From: Pyropia yezoensis
Lineage: Eukaryota; Rhodophyta; Bangiophyceae; Bangiales; Bangiaceae
Reading direction: 5' to 3'
DNA: 64,000 nt
Assembly: GCA_009829735.1 (NCBI GenBank)
Contig: CM020620.1
Span: 124,001 to 188,000 of the forward strand
In this document: positions 9,325-18,791 of the stretch, piece after piece
Position numbering within the stretch: the first letter of the stretch is position 1
How the letters are laid out: every line of letters starts with the position of its first letter
Translations under genes and position numbers: made by a program
The notes under the pieces: generated by a model
The model's input: the letters and a program-made list of their open reading frames with translations, nothing else
Databases searched by the model: none
Told to the model about the DNA's origin: nothing

Positions 9325-12300
9325 GGGGGGGGTTGGGAGGTGAGGGTGTTGCCGTACGGCTTGTGTTAGTCTTGTTTGTACTTGTGTTGGCCCTTTGGCT
9401 TGTTGTTTGTTTGTCGTGTTTGAACATGAAGGCAGCCCTGGCCCATTCTGTTGTCTTTTTGTCCGATGTTAGGACTGGCCGGAGTATCTTCGACTCATGA
9501 CAGAGCCGTTTGGCTTTTGAGAACCATGAGGCATGTTCCCAGCGTGGGGTGACCAGGAGGGTGTCCTTTGGACTGGATTGTAGCTCTGTGACCACTTGGT
9601 CAAGGGTGTGGGTGGGGGGTACCCTTAGGCAGATGCCTTGTGAGTTCTGCTCCGAGGCAGTGACATGCCTCTCCGGCTGGTAGCTCAACTGGCCATAGTG
9701 CTTGGTGAGTTCTGGGAGTTCCCAGAGTGGTCCCCATGTGGGGGAGGTGAAGTTCCGGCATGCCTCTGGCAGTGTTGACTTCATGTAGTACACAGGGATG
9801 TTTTCCTGGACCGAGCGGTCTGCGTTGTCCCATTGGACATTAGCCTGTACCACCCCCCATGGGTCGACGTAGACCGCGAGTATGTGTGGTTGCCAAATAG
9901 CGGCGGCTGCGCCAGTGACCGCAACAAGTCCAGTTGCCAGAGCAACCTTGGTGGTTGGCTTTCGTGGCTTCCGCCACGTGTATCCAGGTAATTCTACCTT
10001 TTTGGATCGCAAATGTCGAATGACAAGGTTACGTGGCAAGTTTTCCACTGGTTCCCACGTGTCGTCCTTGGGGGTATAATCATACCATCGGACTTTGAAC
10101 TCGTACGAATCTCCAGACCGTCGGTGAGACATGAGTTTTTTCGATGACGTATTCGTCGTGGACGGTTGGCTCCGGCCGTGGTTTGTCAAACCCATCGAGT
10201 AGTGGGTGTGGTGTGGACTCATTGGAGTTGTCCGGCCGGGGTGCCGCAGTGGCATGATCCCTGTTGATGCGTTTCTCGATACCATCGACGTCAATGACGA
10301 AGGTAGAGTCGTCGGCGTCGACGACCATGAATGGCCCGACGGCCTTGCTCTGCAGCTTGTTAGCTCGTTGATGGTTTGTCGTATAGACATAGTCGCCGAT
10401 CTTGATCTTACGATTGCGCGTCCCAACGTGGGCATCGAAGTTACGTTTGTAACGTTGTGGAGTCTTGGCGAGGGCCTTGATGACGGCCGGGATCTGCAGC
10501 CGCAGTCGGGCCATGAACTCGCGCTTTCTCGCGAGCGGCGATCCGTCATTGAGGGTCCCTCTTTGGGATATGGACGTGCCTGGTGGCAAGTTACGAACCG
10601 ACAGGTTAGGGACACGTCGTGGGATGACAAGCTCGAATGGCGCTAGTCCAGTGGACCGATGTGGTTGGCTGTTGTAAGCCTTAGTCAGGACGGGCAGAAG
10701 CTCGTCCCAGCGCTTGGGGTCCTCGGTCACGTAGTGACGCAGTTGTGTAGCAATCGTACGATTGTACCGTTCGACTTGACCGTTGGTCTGTGGGTGGTAC
10801 GCGGTGGTGCGCACCGTCTCGACTCCGAGTACCTTCATCACGGCGATGAAAAAGTTTGACATGAACTGGGGTCCTTGGTCGGACAAGATCTTGTCCGGTG
10901 GGCCATAGCAGGCTATCCAGTGTTCAATAACAGCGGATGAGACGGAGATGGCCGTGATGGTCTTGAGTGCGATGCACTTTGTAAGCTTTGCAAAGCGGTC
11001 CGTAATGACCAAGATGAATCGATTTCCGCTTTTGCTTGCTGGCAAGGGGCCGAGGATGTCGATCGACAGTTCCGTCAGTGGTTCTGACGCCGGGAACAGG
11101 GTCAGAGGCGTCGTATGCTTACGCAACGCTAGCCGGTTCTGTGCACAAGTGGTGCAATTGGTGATGGTCTTGTGGATATCCGATATCATGGATGGCCAGT
11201 AGAACTTTGTTCTCATAGTGAAGTACATCTTGCTCATGCCCGGGTGGGCGGCCGTGGTGGCCATGTGTTGGAGCTTCAAGATGACATCTTGTTGCGACTT
11301 GGGGATGACCAGTTGGTCTCCATACACAGTTTTGCGACGCAGTGCGTTGTTGTCGTCAAGGTAGAATGACTTGTGTCCTCCGTTGTTGACGCTGTCGATG
11401 ATCGACTTGCAGAAATCATCCGATTGTTGCTTGTTAATGACTTCATAGAAGTCAAGAGGCTTGGGGTCGGTTGTGCCTGTGTACCTGTCCGTTTGGACGC
11501 CGTGTGCCGTCTGGGCCACCGCTAGACATGGTATGTCATCGTTGATCGTTTCGTTCATCGCGTTATTGTCCGCGCGGGACAGGAAGTCGGGCAGGTGGTG
11601 ACTAGCACCTGGCTTGTACTTCAGTTCGAAGTCGAACTCTGCGAGACGCATACGCCATCTCATCAACCGACCGCTAGAGTCGGCAGTGCTGTATATCCAG
11701 CTAAGGCTTTGATGGTCCGATCGGATTATGAAGTGTTGTCCTTCTAGGAAGTGCCTCAACTTGAGGACAGCCCACACAATGCCAAGGCATTCTCGCTCCG
11801 TTGTGGAGTAGTTGAGCTCCGCTGCGTTAAGAGCGCGGCTCCAGTAGCCGAGTGGCTGTGGTTTTCCATCGTCGTCCGTTTGGAGTAACGTGCAGCCGAG
11901 TTGATGCGCACTTGCGTCGACATCGAGCGTTAGCTCACGCCCAGCCTTAGGCAAGGCCAAGATTGGTGGGTGCACCAAGGCGTCACGGAGGTCCTCAAAG
12001 GACGCCAACTCCTCGGTCGAGGGTGGGGACAGGTCTGGTGGGACGTCTTTCTTGGTCAACGCGTTTAGCGGTCGGGCTCTCTTGGTAAAGTCTACCACGA
12101 ACCGTCGATAGACGGTGCACATGCCGAGAAAACTCTTGAGTTGGGTCTTGGTCTTGGGGAACGTTGCTTGACGCAGGGCGTCGGTGTTCTTGTTAAGAAC
12201 GTGGAGTTTACCAGGCGTTATGCTGTGGCCGAGGTACTCCACCTCGTTGGAAAACCACTTGCACTTCTCAAGATTGAGAGTCACGCCGGCCTCCCGTAGT

Positions 12301-13563
12301 CGGGTAAGGACCTTGTCTACATCATGGATGTGTTGTTTGGCGGTTGCCGAGAAGATGATGACGTCGTCTAAGTAGACGAGGCAGACTTGCCACTTGAGTC
12401 CGGAAAGTATAATATCCAGGGCACGTTGAAACGTCGCCGGGGCATTGGTCAAGCCGAATGGCATCGTTGTCCAGTCGAAGATGCCATAGTGCGTTGTGAA
12501 GGCCGTTTTTTCTTGGTCCTCCTGCCGCAATGGCACTTGCCAGTACCCAGCGGTACAGTCGAGAGAGGTGAATACTTTGGCGTCTCCGAGGGAGTCGAGA
12601 CAGTCCTCCATACGCGGGAGGGGGTACGCATCCTTCTTAGTGATGCTGTTCAACCGTCGATAATCGACACAAAACCGGGCCTTCCCATTTTTCTTCGGTA
12701 CGATGACGACCGGACTGGCCCAGTCACTGTGACTTGGTTTAATAACCTTGAGCTTCAACATCTTGTTGATTTGATCGACGATGATCGCCCGTTTGAACGC
12801 ACCGGTTCGATAGGGCTGCGCCCTTATAGGGGCAACCCCAGGTGGGGTGACGATGGCGTGCTCTGTAGCGTGTATGACCCCGAGGGTCCCGTCCCACATC
12901 TTGCCATGCTTGGGCAACATCGACTTAATTTGCGCGTGCAAATGTTGGGGAGCCCCGTCGAGGTTGATGTCGTCAAGTGACGGTTTGGGCTGTTCGATCT
13001 CTGGGTCGGTTGACCCCGTATCCTCCGTCGGGGCGGCGAGGACTTGCCCGAGGTGGGGCTCGGCAAACGCGAGGACGCAGCCCTTTCGCAGGATGGCCGT
13101 GTCTGGCCCGAAGTTGCATACCTTAACCAGAAATGGTTCGTCAGGTTTGATGGTGGCGAGTCCGCGGGCGACTGCCATGGTCTTGTGTCGGCACAATCGT
13201 GCGTTTGGTTGAAGAGTAACCAGTCCCGGCGTGTCACATCTGACCATAATCCATTCCTCGGTCTTGCCCTTGAGGCGCGTTTGTTTGCAAGCACGGACCT
13301 TGGTCGAACCCCCGGCCCATTGGGGCTCCATGACGTCGTCTTGACGGATGCTCAGGATTGGGGAGTGGCCGATCGAATGGTTTTCAGCACCTTGCCAAAC
13401 GATACGTTTGCGGGCGGGCAGGATTGCCTCGATGTGCTTATCGATGAACTCGGTCCCGAGTATGCACTTGACCGACAGGTTGGGCGTAACGTAAAAACGT
13501 TCAAAGGCTTGAACCCCTCCGGTGTCGATGAACAAGTGGATGGCTTGGAGAGCCTTGATTGTT
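8809..13563. repeat. Second copy of 3551-8308, probably unmerged contig overlap
   Basis: The two stretches match throughout. Differences I found are all single-base indels, mostly in short homopolymers: one base fewer near 8857, 8936, 8955, 9092 and 9414, and one base more near 9142 and in a T run at 10136-10141. The net change of -3 accounts exactly for the offset changing from 5258 to 5255. All differences fall in the first 1.35 kb of the right-hand copy, next to the gap, where a contig end would have poor read support. Confidence 0.85.
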
Positions 13564-13796
13564 TGCCCGTTGGCATCAACAATGTGCGGTGCACTGGTTA
13601 ACGTGTCGGCGTAGTCGCGCCAATGTGGCGGTAGAACATCCGGCCGGATGAGGTTGACGCCAGCTCCGGTATCGAGGATGGGTCTCATACTCCGCGTGTT
13701 CGCGAGCTCCGTGCCTATACAGGCGGCGATTTCATAATGTCGATTAGCTTTGCTCAGTATCTTGGTGACCTTAGGTCTACCTTGTCGGGCAGGCAA
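10080..13796 (-). CDS. pol: Retrotransposon Pol polyprotein, complete N-terminus, C-terminus frameshifted
   Basis: This open frame covers protease to integrase. The protease aspartate is in LDTGAGVN, about 40 codons from the first TTG at 13796. RT has YLDD near 12363-12376, and RNase H and integrase follow as in the other copy. There is no ATG at the start. The frame lies at -1 relative to Gag and overlaps the gag end, so Pol is probably made by ribosomal frameshifting. The frame breaks just before the chromodomain because a T run (10136-10141) has six bases where the other copy has five (4882-4886). The chromodomain and tail continue in another frame (about 9480-10135). I read the break as a sequencing error in duplicated overlap. 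Confidence 0.92.
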   Translation of the reverse strand: MPARQGRPKVTKILSKANRHYEIAACIGTELANTRSMRPILDTGAGVNLIRPDVLPPHWRDYADTLTSAPHIVDANGQTIKALQAIHLFIDTGGVQAFERFYVTPNLSVKCILGTEFIDKHIEAILPARKRIVWQGAENHSIGHSPILSIRQDDVMEPQWAGGSTKVRACKQTRLKGKTEEWIMVRCDTPGLVTLQPNARLCRHKTMAVARGLATIKPDEPFLVKVCNFGPDTAILRKGCVLAFAEPHLGQVLAAPTEDTGSTDPEIEQPKPSLDDINLDGAPQHLHAQIKSMLPKHGKMWDGTLGVIHATEHAIVTPPGVAPIRAQPYRTGAFKRAIIVDQINKMLKLKVIKPSHSDWASPVVIVPKKNGKARFCVDYRRLNSITKKDAYPLPRMEDCLDSLGDAKVFTSLDCTAGYWQVPLRQEDQEKTAFTTHYGIFDWTTMPFGLTNAPATFQRALDIILSGLKWQVCLVYLDDVIIFSATAKQHIHDVDKVLTRLREAGVTLNLEKCKWFSNEVEYLGHSITPGKLHVLNKNTDALRQATFPKTKTQLKSFLGMCTVYRRFVVDFTKRARPLNALTKKDVPPDLSPPSTEELASFEDLRDALVHPPILALPKAGRELTLDVDASAHQLGCTLLQTDDDGKPQPLGYWSRALNAAELNYSTTERECLGIVWAVLKLRHFLEGQHFIIRSDHQSLSWIYSTADSSGRLMRWRMRLAEFDFELKYKPGASHHLPDFLSRADNNAMNETINDDIPCLAVAQTAHGVQTDRYTGTTDPKPLDFYEVINKQQSDDFCKSIIDSVNNGGHKSFYLDDNNALRRKTVYGDQLVIPKSQQDVILKLQHMATTAAHPGMSKMYFTMRTKFYWPSMISDIHKTITNCTTCAQNRLALRKHTTPLTLFPASEPLTELSIDILGPLPASKSGNRFILVITDRFAKLTKCIALKTITAISVSSAVIEHWIACYGPPDKILSDQGPQFMSNFFIAVMKVLGVETVRTTAYHPQTNGQVERYNRTIATQLRHYVTEDPKRWDELLPVLTKAYNSQPHRSTGLAPFELVIPRRVPNLSVRNLPPGTSISQRGTLNDGSPLARKREFMARLRLQIPAVIKALAKTPQRYKRNFDAHVGTRNRKIKIGDYVYTTNHQRANKLQSKAVGPFMVVDADDSTFVIDVDGIEKRINRDHATAAPRPDNSNESTPHPLLDGFDKPRPEPTVHDEYVIEKTHVSPTVWRFVRVQSPMV

Positions 13797-13831
13797 GGGT
13801 GCGTCGGGGAGACTGCCCGGTGCTCCTCGAC

Positions 13832-15592
13832 TTACTCGTTTTTCGAGTCGGCCTTGCCGTCGCCGGCGTCGTTGCTTTCGACGTCGTCGTCGTCCGAGTC
13901 CGGCAGGACTTCGTTCTCGACGATCGCATTGATCTGCTTGCGGACCGAGTCGTCAATGAGTGCCATCACTCGTGCCTGACGTCGTTCACGACGGGGCTTA
14001 GGGCATCGAGAGGCAAAGTGTCCGCGCTCGTTACAGTTGTAACAGATGTCGTTCGCTCGCGGGTTGGGCGTGTCCGTGCGGACAGCCCTAATGGGGTCGA
14101 ATGGTCGATCGACCGTGCGCGCTGGGGGCTCAGGGGTAGAGTCGATTTGACTAACCTTGATCATGGCTGGCCGGCTGGCCTTGATGGACTGCCGCAGGCG
14201 CGTGGCGCCTTCCCAAAACCCTTGGGCAGCTGCCACTGTGTCCGCCATTGGGCGATCAGGGAACTGACTGTCCAGAACACGGACGTTTGGTTTGATGAGG
14301 TCTGAAAGACCGTTGATGAAGACATCCTTCACGTCTTGGGCGGAGAACAGGCCACAGAGGCGATCGCACGCCGCCTCCACGCGGGAGGCAAACACGCGCG
14401 GGACCTCTGTGTCCGCTTGATTCATCGTAATGATGTCGTGGTAGGCCGTTGCCAAACCGGCATGAGTTGCGTACTTCTTGAGAAGCCAGTTGACTCCTTC
14501 ACCATAGGTGGTGAGCTCGTAGTGCTTGCCACTGACAACCGTGTTGGCCGCGCTGGCGAATGCGTGCTTGGCGGCTCCCGCCAGCCGGAAGGCGATCAAG
14601 GGGAACGCCCGGCCGTGGGTCAGCCCTGCCGCGTCGCAAGCTCTGCGAAAGGTGGTGAGGAAGGTGAAAACACCGAGGGGGTCGCCACCGTTAAAGGTCT
14701 CTTGACCCTGGAACGCCCCGTCTAGGCGCTTGTTCATCTTGCTAGCATCTTTCACCATCGATGGTGTATACTTGGTGCTCCGTCGGAGAAGGAAGTAGGT
14801 CCTGTAGTCCAAGAGTGACTTAAAGCGACTGTTGCCGGGTCGAATGACCAACCTGCGGTCACCCAACTCCGTGAGTTCAGCTGCCGGCGCCGGTCGGCGC
14901 CGGAAACGACGCGCACGTCGACGGTGCGCGTCCGAACTTTCCGTAATGGAATCACTGCTCGATGAGGTCGGGCTTGACGGTGGGGAAGGGTCCCAACGAC
15001 CGTCATAGGTTTCGTCCGAAGACGAGGAAGACGAGGACGACGAGTTGTCGGATGACATCCCATCATCAGCGGATGATGCGCCTCCCTCCCGGGCGTTCGA
15101 ACGCTTAGTCGAGACCCTGACTTTTAGGTCTTCGACTTGGCGCTCCAACGCGCGGATCCGACGGTTCTTCATCTGAAGATTGCCAATAGGCAGGCTGGCG
15201 TGGGACGCCCCTTGAGCAGGTCCCCGGGTCATCTTGCCCACCGGCTGTCGGTTCGACGTCGTCCGTTGACGAAACGCCTCATTTGAGGGTGGCTTTCTCA
15301 GCTCCTCAAGAGTGGTCACCAGTTTGGTGTTAGACTTCTCCAACTCCTTGTTGGCGGCCTTTTGGGCCTCAAGACGGTCACGAAGTGCCTCCACCACCGC
15401 CTTCAAGCTCTCCAACTTGGAGTTAGGAATATCCTCCGCGTCGGGGTTGGGGGGGGTAACCTCGGGTGCCGGACGGCGGCTTGTTCCGCTCCCTCCGCCT
15501 GGTGGCGTGTAACCCGAAGGCAGGGCAATCCCCTTACCCTTCGAGCGCCGAGCGCCATCAGGGGCTCCCGAAGCCATATCGCAACCCGGCAT
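13832..15592 (-). CDS. gag: Retrotransposon Gag protein with CCHC zinc knuckle
   Basis: The protein is 586 aa from the ATG at 15592 (the open frame continues upstream to a GTG at 15667) to TAA at 13832. The N-terminal third has coiled-coil stretches (LKAVVEALRDRLEAQKAANK) and a Ser-rich acidic linker followed by an Arg-rich patch. The middle resembles a retrotransposon capsid domain, with FNGGDPLGVFTFLTTFRRAC and YELTTYGEGVNWLLKKYA. Near the C-terminus CYNCNERGHFASRC is a perfect CX2CX4HX4C nucleic-acid-binding knuckle. The tail is acidic. It should form the cytoplasmic particle that packages element RNA. Confidence 0.92.
   Translation of the reverse strand: MPGCDMASGAPDGARRSKGKGIALPSGYTPPGGGSGTSRRPAPEVTPPNPDAEDIPNSKLESLKAVVEALRDRLEAQKAANKELEKSNTKLVTTLEELRKPPSNEAFRQRTTSNRQPVGKMTRGPAQGASHASLPIGNLQMKNRRIRALERQVEDLKVRVSTKRSNAREGGASSADDGMSSDNSSSSSSSSSDETYDGRWDPSPPSSPTSSSSDSITESSDAHRRRARRFRRRPAPAAELTELGDRRLVIRPGNSRFKSLLDYRTYFLLRRSTKYTPSMVKDASKMNKRLDGAFQGQETFNGGDPLGVFTFLTTFRRACDAAGLTHGRAFPLIAFRLAGAAKHAFASAANTVVSGKHYELTTYGEGVNWLLKKYATHAGLATAYHDIITMNQADTEVPRVFASRVEAACDRLCGLFSAQDVKDVFINGLSDLIKPNVRVLDSQFPDRPMADTVAAAQGFWEGATRLRQSIKASRPAMIKVSQIDSTPEPPARTVDRPFDPIRAVRTDTPNPRANDICYNCNERGHFASRCPKPRRERRQARVMALIDDSVRKQINAIVENEVLPDSDDDDVESNDAGDGKADSKNE
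13838..13844 (-). promoter_or_regulatory. Possible -1 ribosomal frameshift site between gag and pol
   Basis: On the minus strand the gag frame reads ..G AAA AAC GAG TAA. The heptamer G-AAA-AAC resembles the retroviral slippery pattern X-XXY-YYZ (as in A-AAA-AAC), though its first base is G. A slip back by one base at this point enters exactly the open pol frame. I did not model a downstream RNA structure. Confidence 0.45.
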
Positions 15593-15776
15593 ACTTGCGT
15601 CGGCGCGCCCTGCGTCGCCAACCAAAAGGTCCTCGTGGCACGACGCCCGGCGTCGTCCAGCCTTCACTGATCGGTGATGTCGCCCTGCAACACCCGATCA
15701 AGAGATCGTCAACACAACTGCCACAAGGCACCAAGGAACACGTACGAGTGTACGGCAGCGCCGCACACGAGCAGTA

Positions 15777-15794
15777 TCCCCTGCTGCTCCACCA
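15777..15794 (-). other. Primer-binding site for minus-strand DNA synthesis
   Basis: One base inside the 5' LTR the minus strand reads TGGTGGAGCAGCAGGGG. This is complementary to a tRNA 3' end CUGCUCCACCA, with TGG pairing to the CCA tail. It is not the usual initiator-Met sequence, and I cannot name the tRNA. Confidence 0.65.
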
Positions 15795-15795
15795 A

Positions 15796-16202
15796 TGTGG
15801 AATATGTGTTACCCAATATAAAGGATATGGGACCGACCGGCGCCCGGAAGGCAAAGAGGAAGCGATTACCGTAGAGGCAAAGAAGACAGACCTCTAGCTC
15901 CTGGACGTTCGATGGGGAGCAAGCCGGCCGAAGGCAGCGGCGAGTCCCCACGTCGCAGATAAGGGCGAAAACAATATGCCGGTCGAGCGACCGAGCGGAG
16001 GCCGGACGGCCGATCGCTACGAGCATAGCAATCAATATAAAAGATCCCTCCAAGGCAAGGACAGATAAACAATACAAAACAAAAGTAGTCCCCCAAAGGG
16101 CGAGCCACAAGCGGACCCATGCCAACAAGGCTGGGGCCACCAGTCAGGGGGGCTACAAGCCAGTAAATACCGGAATTCGGTACAAGGGGCGGATATGCTA
16201 CA
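15796..16202 (-). repeat. LTR (5' LTR of the minus-strand element)
   Basis: This 407-bp TG..CA repeat is identical to 971-1377 except C at 15894. It should hold the element's own promoter, reading leftward. The plus strand carries TATAAAAG at 16036. Confidence 0.96.
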
Positions 16203-16207
16203 ATTCG
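16203..16207. repeat. Target site duplication ATTCG, right copy
   Basis: It matches 966-970 and directly follows the right LTR. Confidence 0.93.
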
Positions 16208-17585
16208 TCTGTGAAGCCCACATCCCCGTCTGAGATGGCGGATGGGACCATGCACCATATACTTCCAGGTCGTGACTGGACTTTCTCTTCCAATGATCAC
16301 GCCCACTTGATGGCTGCTGGCGCGTCACTCGCAAACCAAGCTCCCAGCGGCGGCGTCAACCGCCTCGGAGACGAGGAGCGCTCGCCCGCCTGGCCTTATC
16401 AATCCTCCCCCCTCCCCCCCGGCGCAAGGCGCCTCTGCTTTAGACAATGTAGCAGCCGCCATCGTCCCTGACGCTACCCACATTGCCGCGGTGGTCGATG
16501 CCCTCATCGCTGACGCAGAAGTTGCTCCCCTGCATCCATGAAGCGGGTTTGCCAGTAGACACACATTTCATTTAATACAGGCGGACCGGCCGGGTAGCTG
16601 GCGCGCCCTTCAGGCAATGCTCAGCGTACGATCAGCCGCAGGCGCGGGAAGATGCCCGCGCCCGAAAGAAGTAGAGTAAGCAGCGTGCTCCACCTGGAGG
16701 CAGTCATCAAAGAAAAACAGAGGGTTAGTTAGGGCTAGATAGAGATAAGGCAGTAAGGATGGACGGCCGTTCTCCCAGACGTCGACTCTTCAGGGAAGGA
16801 GGGAGGGGAGCAAGGACGTACGAACGTACCGGCCGTGTGCTGCCGGTGGGTTCCCTTGGCTCCGTTCGACTAATCTCCTCCCCACGGCGGGAAAGTATCA
16901 GCTGGCCCAATCAAACGGATAGCGACCCCCCGCCCCACACTCTACGTTTAGAAGCATTGTCCATAAGCCCCACTGTAGCGCCTATTGACAACATACACAA
17001 CGACTTACACACAAAAGACCAAAACGTGTTGCCGCCCGACGCAGCCGCTACCGCAGCTGCCACCGCCGCTGCCGCCGCCGCATGCAGCTGCCTTGCCCCA
17101 TTGCTGCCGCTTCTTCTTCCGTTGCCACCGCGAATCGGCCCTCATCCTTCTCCACTGCTGTCACCCACCGCAGCTATCACCGCCGCTGCTGCAGCAGCGG
17201 ACGGAGCTTCAGTACTCTCGGCCGCTGGGTCCGACGCAGGGGGCGCGGCGTCACTCGTGCCCTGCCGGAGGCCCCTGAAACTGTGACGGTCGGCATCGCC
17301 ACCGCAGTGGGGCGAGGATGCTCCGTCCACGACTCTTCTCTTACAGCCCTCGGTTCTCGGTGGATGCAGCGGTCGCACCTGGTGTTTCCCTACTCCGCAC
17401 CTGCTGTATTGCAGCGCCGCATCCGCCGCTTGCGCCAGCAGACTGCAGTGTGAGGCTGTCGCTCTCCCCAATGACAGTCATGGTCACCACGGGTAGCGGG
17501 GAAGCATTTGCTTTCCTGTCCTGTCCTCTGTCACGTCGGCGGCGACAAGCGTTCACCGCTGCATCCCTGTCCAATAAGAATGGCA
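16208..17585. other. Interval without a supported gene
   Basis: Only short or low-complexity frames occur. The most protein-like stretch is on the plus strand at about 16390-16541. It ends in ALDNVAAAIVPDATHIAAVV and a stop, and looks like the C-terminus of something, but I find no start or family. Another plus frame (16759-17286) is mostly poly-Ala and Pro. Confidence 0.4.
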
Positions 17586-18317
17586 TTTAACGATCGTTAA
17601 GAAAATCCTGGACGAGTTAACGATCGTTTAACGGCTTTAATCAAGTCGTTTAACGACTTTAACGACCCTTGTTACCGACATACTTAAAATGCTTTCAGAG
17701 TACAACTTCGTCAACTGCACTCAATCGCCCCATGCCTCACAAGCCTGCGACCACCCGTTGAAGAGACATCTCGTCAGTCGCAGGCCGCGCCGACGACCCT
17801 GCCCCAGCACGGAAGGTCCGATGCGTCAAAGACGCAGTGCCAGCTCTACTCTGTGCGTCCCTGTCGCTAGTCAGCTAGTAGAACGACCACTTAGGGACCA
17901 TCTTATCCCTGCGGCCGTTCCCCGGCGCGGCGGCTGGAACAACTGGAAGATTGCAGATGGCGGCCTCTTCCGCGTCGAAAGCGTCTACGCCGCGCAGTTA
18001 CCGTCCAGCATGTGTTCGCTAGTATTTTGAAAGGCAGACCACAGGTCCGTCCGGGTGCTCACATATGGCCAGAAGTGACAAAGAGAAAGAGCGGTCGCGC
18101 GCCCATGGCTGAGGCAAAGGAAGCAATCCGGACCCTGACTTCTCGGACTGTGAACACAGGTGGCGCTGTCCTCCAGAATTGCATTGCTCGACAAGTAAGT
18201 ACGCCACACCCTGAAATTAACGACTTCCAAGAGTTCTCGTCCGAGTGGCTTAACGACTTAACGATCGTTAAAACGACCGTTTAACGACTTTGGCTTAACG
18301 ACTTTTCTTAACGACTG
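17586..18317. mobile_element. Possible non-autonomous DNA transposon (MITE-like) with TTAACGA subterminal repeats
   Basis: Both ends carry clusters of the palindrome TTAACGATCGTTAA and of the half-motif TTAACGAC: at 17586-17670 on the left and at 18249-18317 on the right. CGTTAAGAAAA on the left pairs with TTTTCTTAACG on the right in inverted orientation. About 580 bp of unrelated, non-coding-looking sequence lies between. I see no transposase and no clear target duplication. A cluster of regulatory palindromes is an alternative reading. Confidence 0.45.
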
Positions 18318-18498
18318 AGAACCTTAGATATTTATGTCCAAGACACCGGAAGGGAGCCTCTGCTGGGTGGCGAGCGCCAGCGGGCAAGAGCGCGGAAGTA
18401 CATATTATCGGCCATCAGGTCGACCTTCAGGTGGAGTGGACAAGGAACAATGGAAGGAGCAAAAGCTACCCTTCCCATGCGGGGCGTTCTCACAGTCG

Positions 18499-18570
18499 AC
18501 CTGCTGAGATGGGTCGAACCCGCGACCTTTCGGGTGAAAACCGAACATCCTAACCACTAGACCAATGGGA
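18499..18570 (-). tRNA. tRNA-Glu(UUC)-like sequence with a degenerate 3' end
   Basis: On the minus strand, TCCCATTGGTCTAGTGGTTA gives the acceptor 5' strand and D arm with an A box. TTCGG-TTTTCAC-CCGAA forms a perfect anticodon stem-loop with anticodon UUC. GGTTCGACCC is a B box. The 3' side of the T stem and the acceptor 3' strand do not pair with the 5' side (expected about AATGGGA, found ATCTCAG). It is therefore a pseudogene or the head of a tRNA-derived SINE, not a functional tRNA. Confidence 0.65.
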
Positions 18571-18791
18571 AAGTCTTACACGAAGCCTAAAACAGAAAGT
18601 CCATGTTTATTACATTTGCGGACACAACAGGAGCACACGTCACTTGCTGCTCCTGGCGATGTTCTGAGGCGTCCTCCATCGTTGTGTTCTTCTCTTCCCT
18701 TCCCCTGCACTCTCCTCTCTCCCTCTCGCTCTCATCATTTGTTCCCTGTGTTTTGTTGTTTCTTCCCTCTTATTTTTTTGCTTCCTTTGTG

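Larger units (their letters stand above)
971..16202 (-). mobile_element. Full-length Ty3/gypsy-type chromodomain LTR retrotransposon (contains an assembly gap and duplicated overlap)
   Basis: The element is bounded by two 407-bp LTRs and a 5-bp target duplication. In transcription order on the minus strand it has the 5' LTR (15796-16202), primer-binding site, Gag, Pol, then a long ORF in the opposite direction, a GC-rich tandem-repeat zone and the 3' LTR (971-1377). The domain order protease-RT-RNase H-integrase and the chromodomain after integrase place it with Ty3/gypsy chromoviruses. The LTRs differ only at 1069 versus 15894 (T/C), so insertion was recent. A 500-N gap (8309-8808) is flanked by the same roughly 4.75 kb on both sides. 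If that is unmerged overlap, the real element is about 9,980 bp rather than the 15,232 bp shown. Confidence 0.95.

Noticed and set aside
3551-13563. True tandem duplication of pol inside the element
   Set aside because: Indel-only differences clustered at the contig end and a round 500-N gap favour unmerged overlap; recorded as a finding instead.
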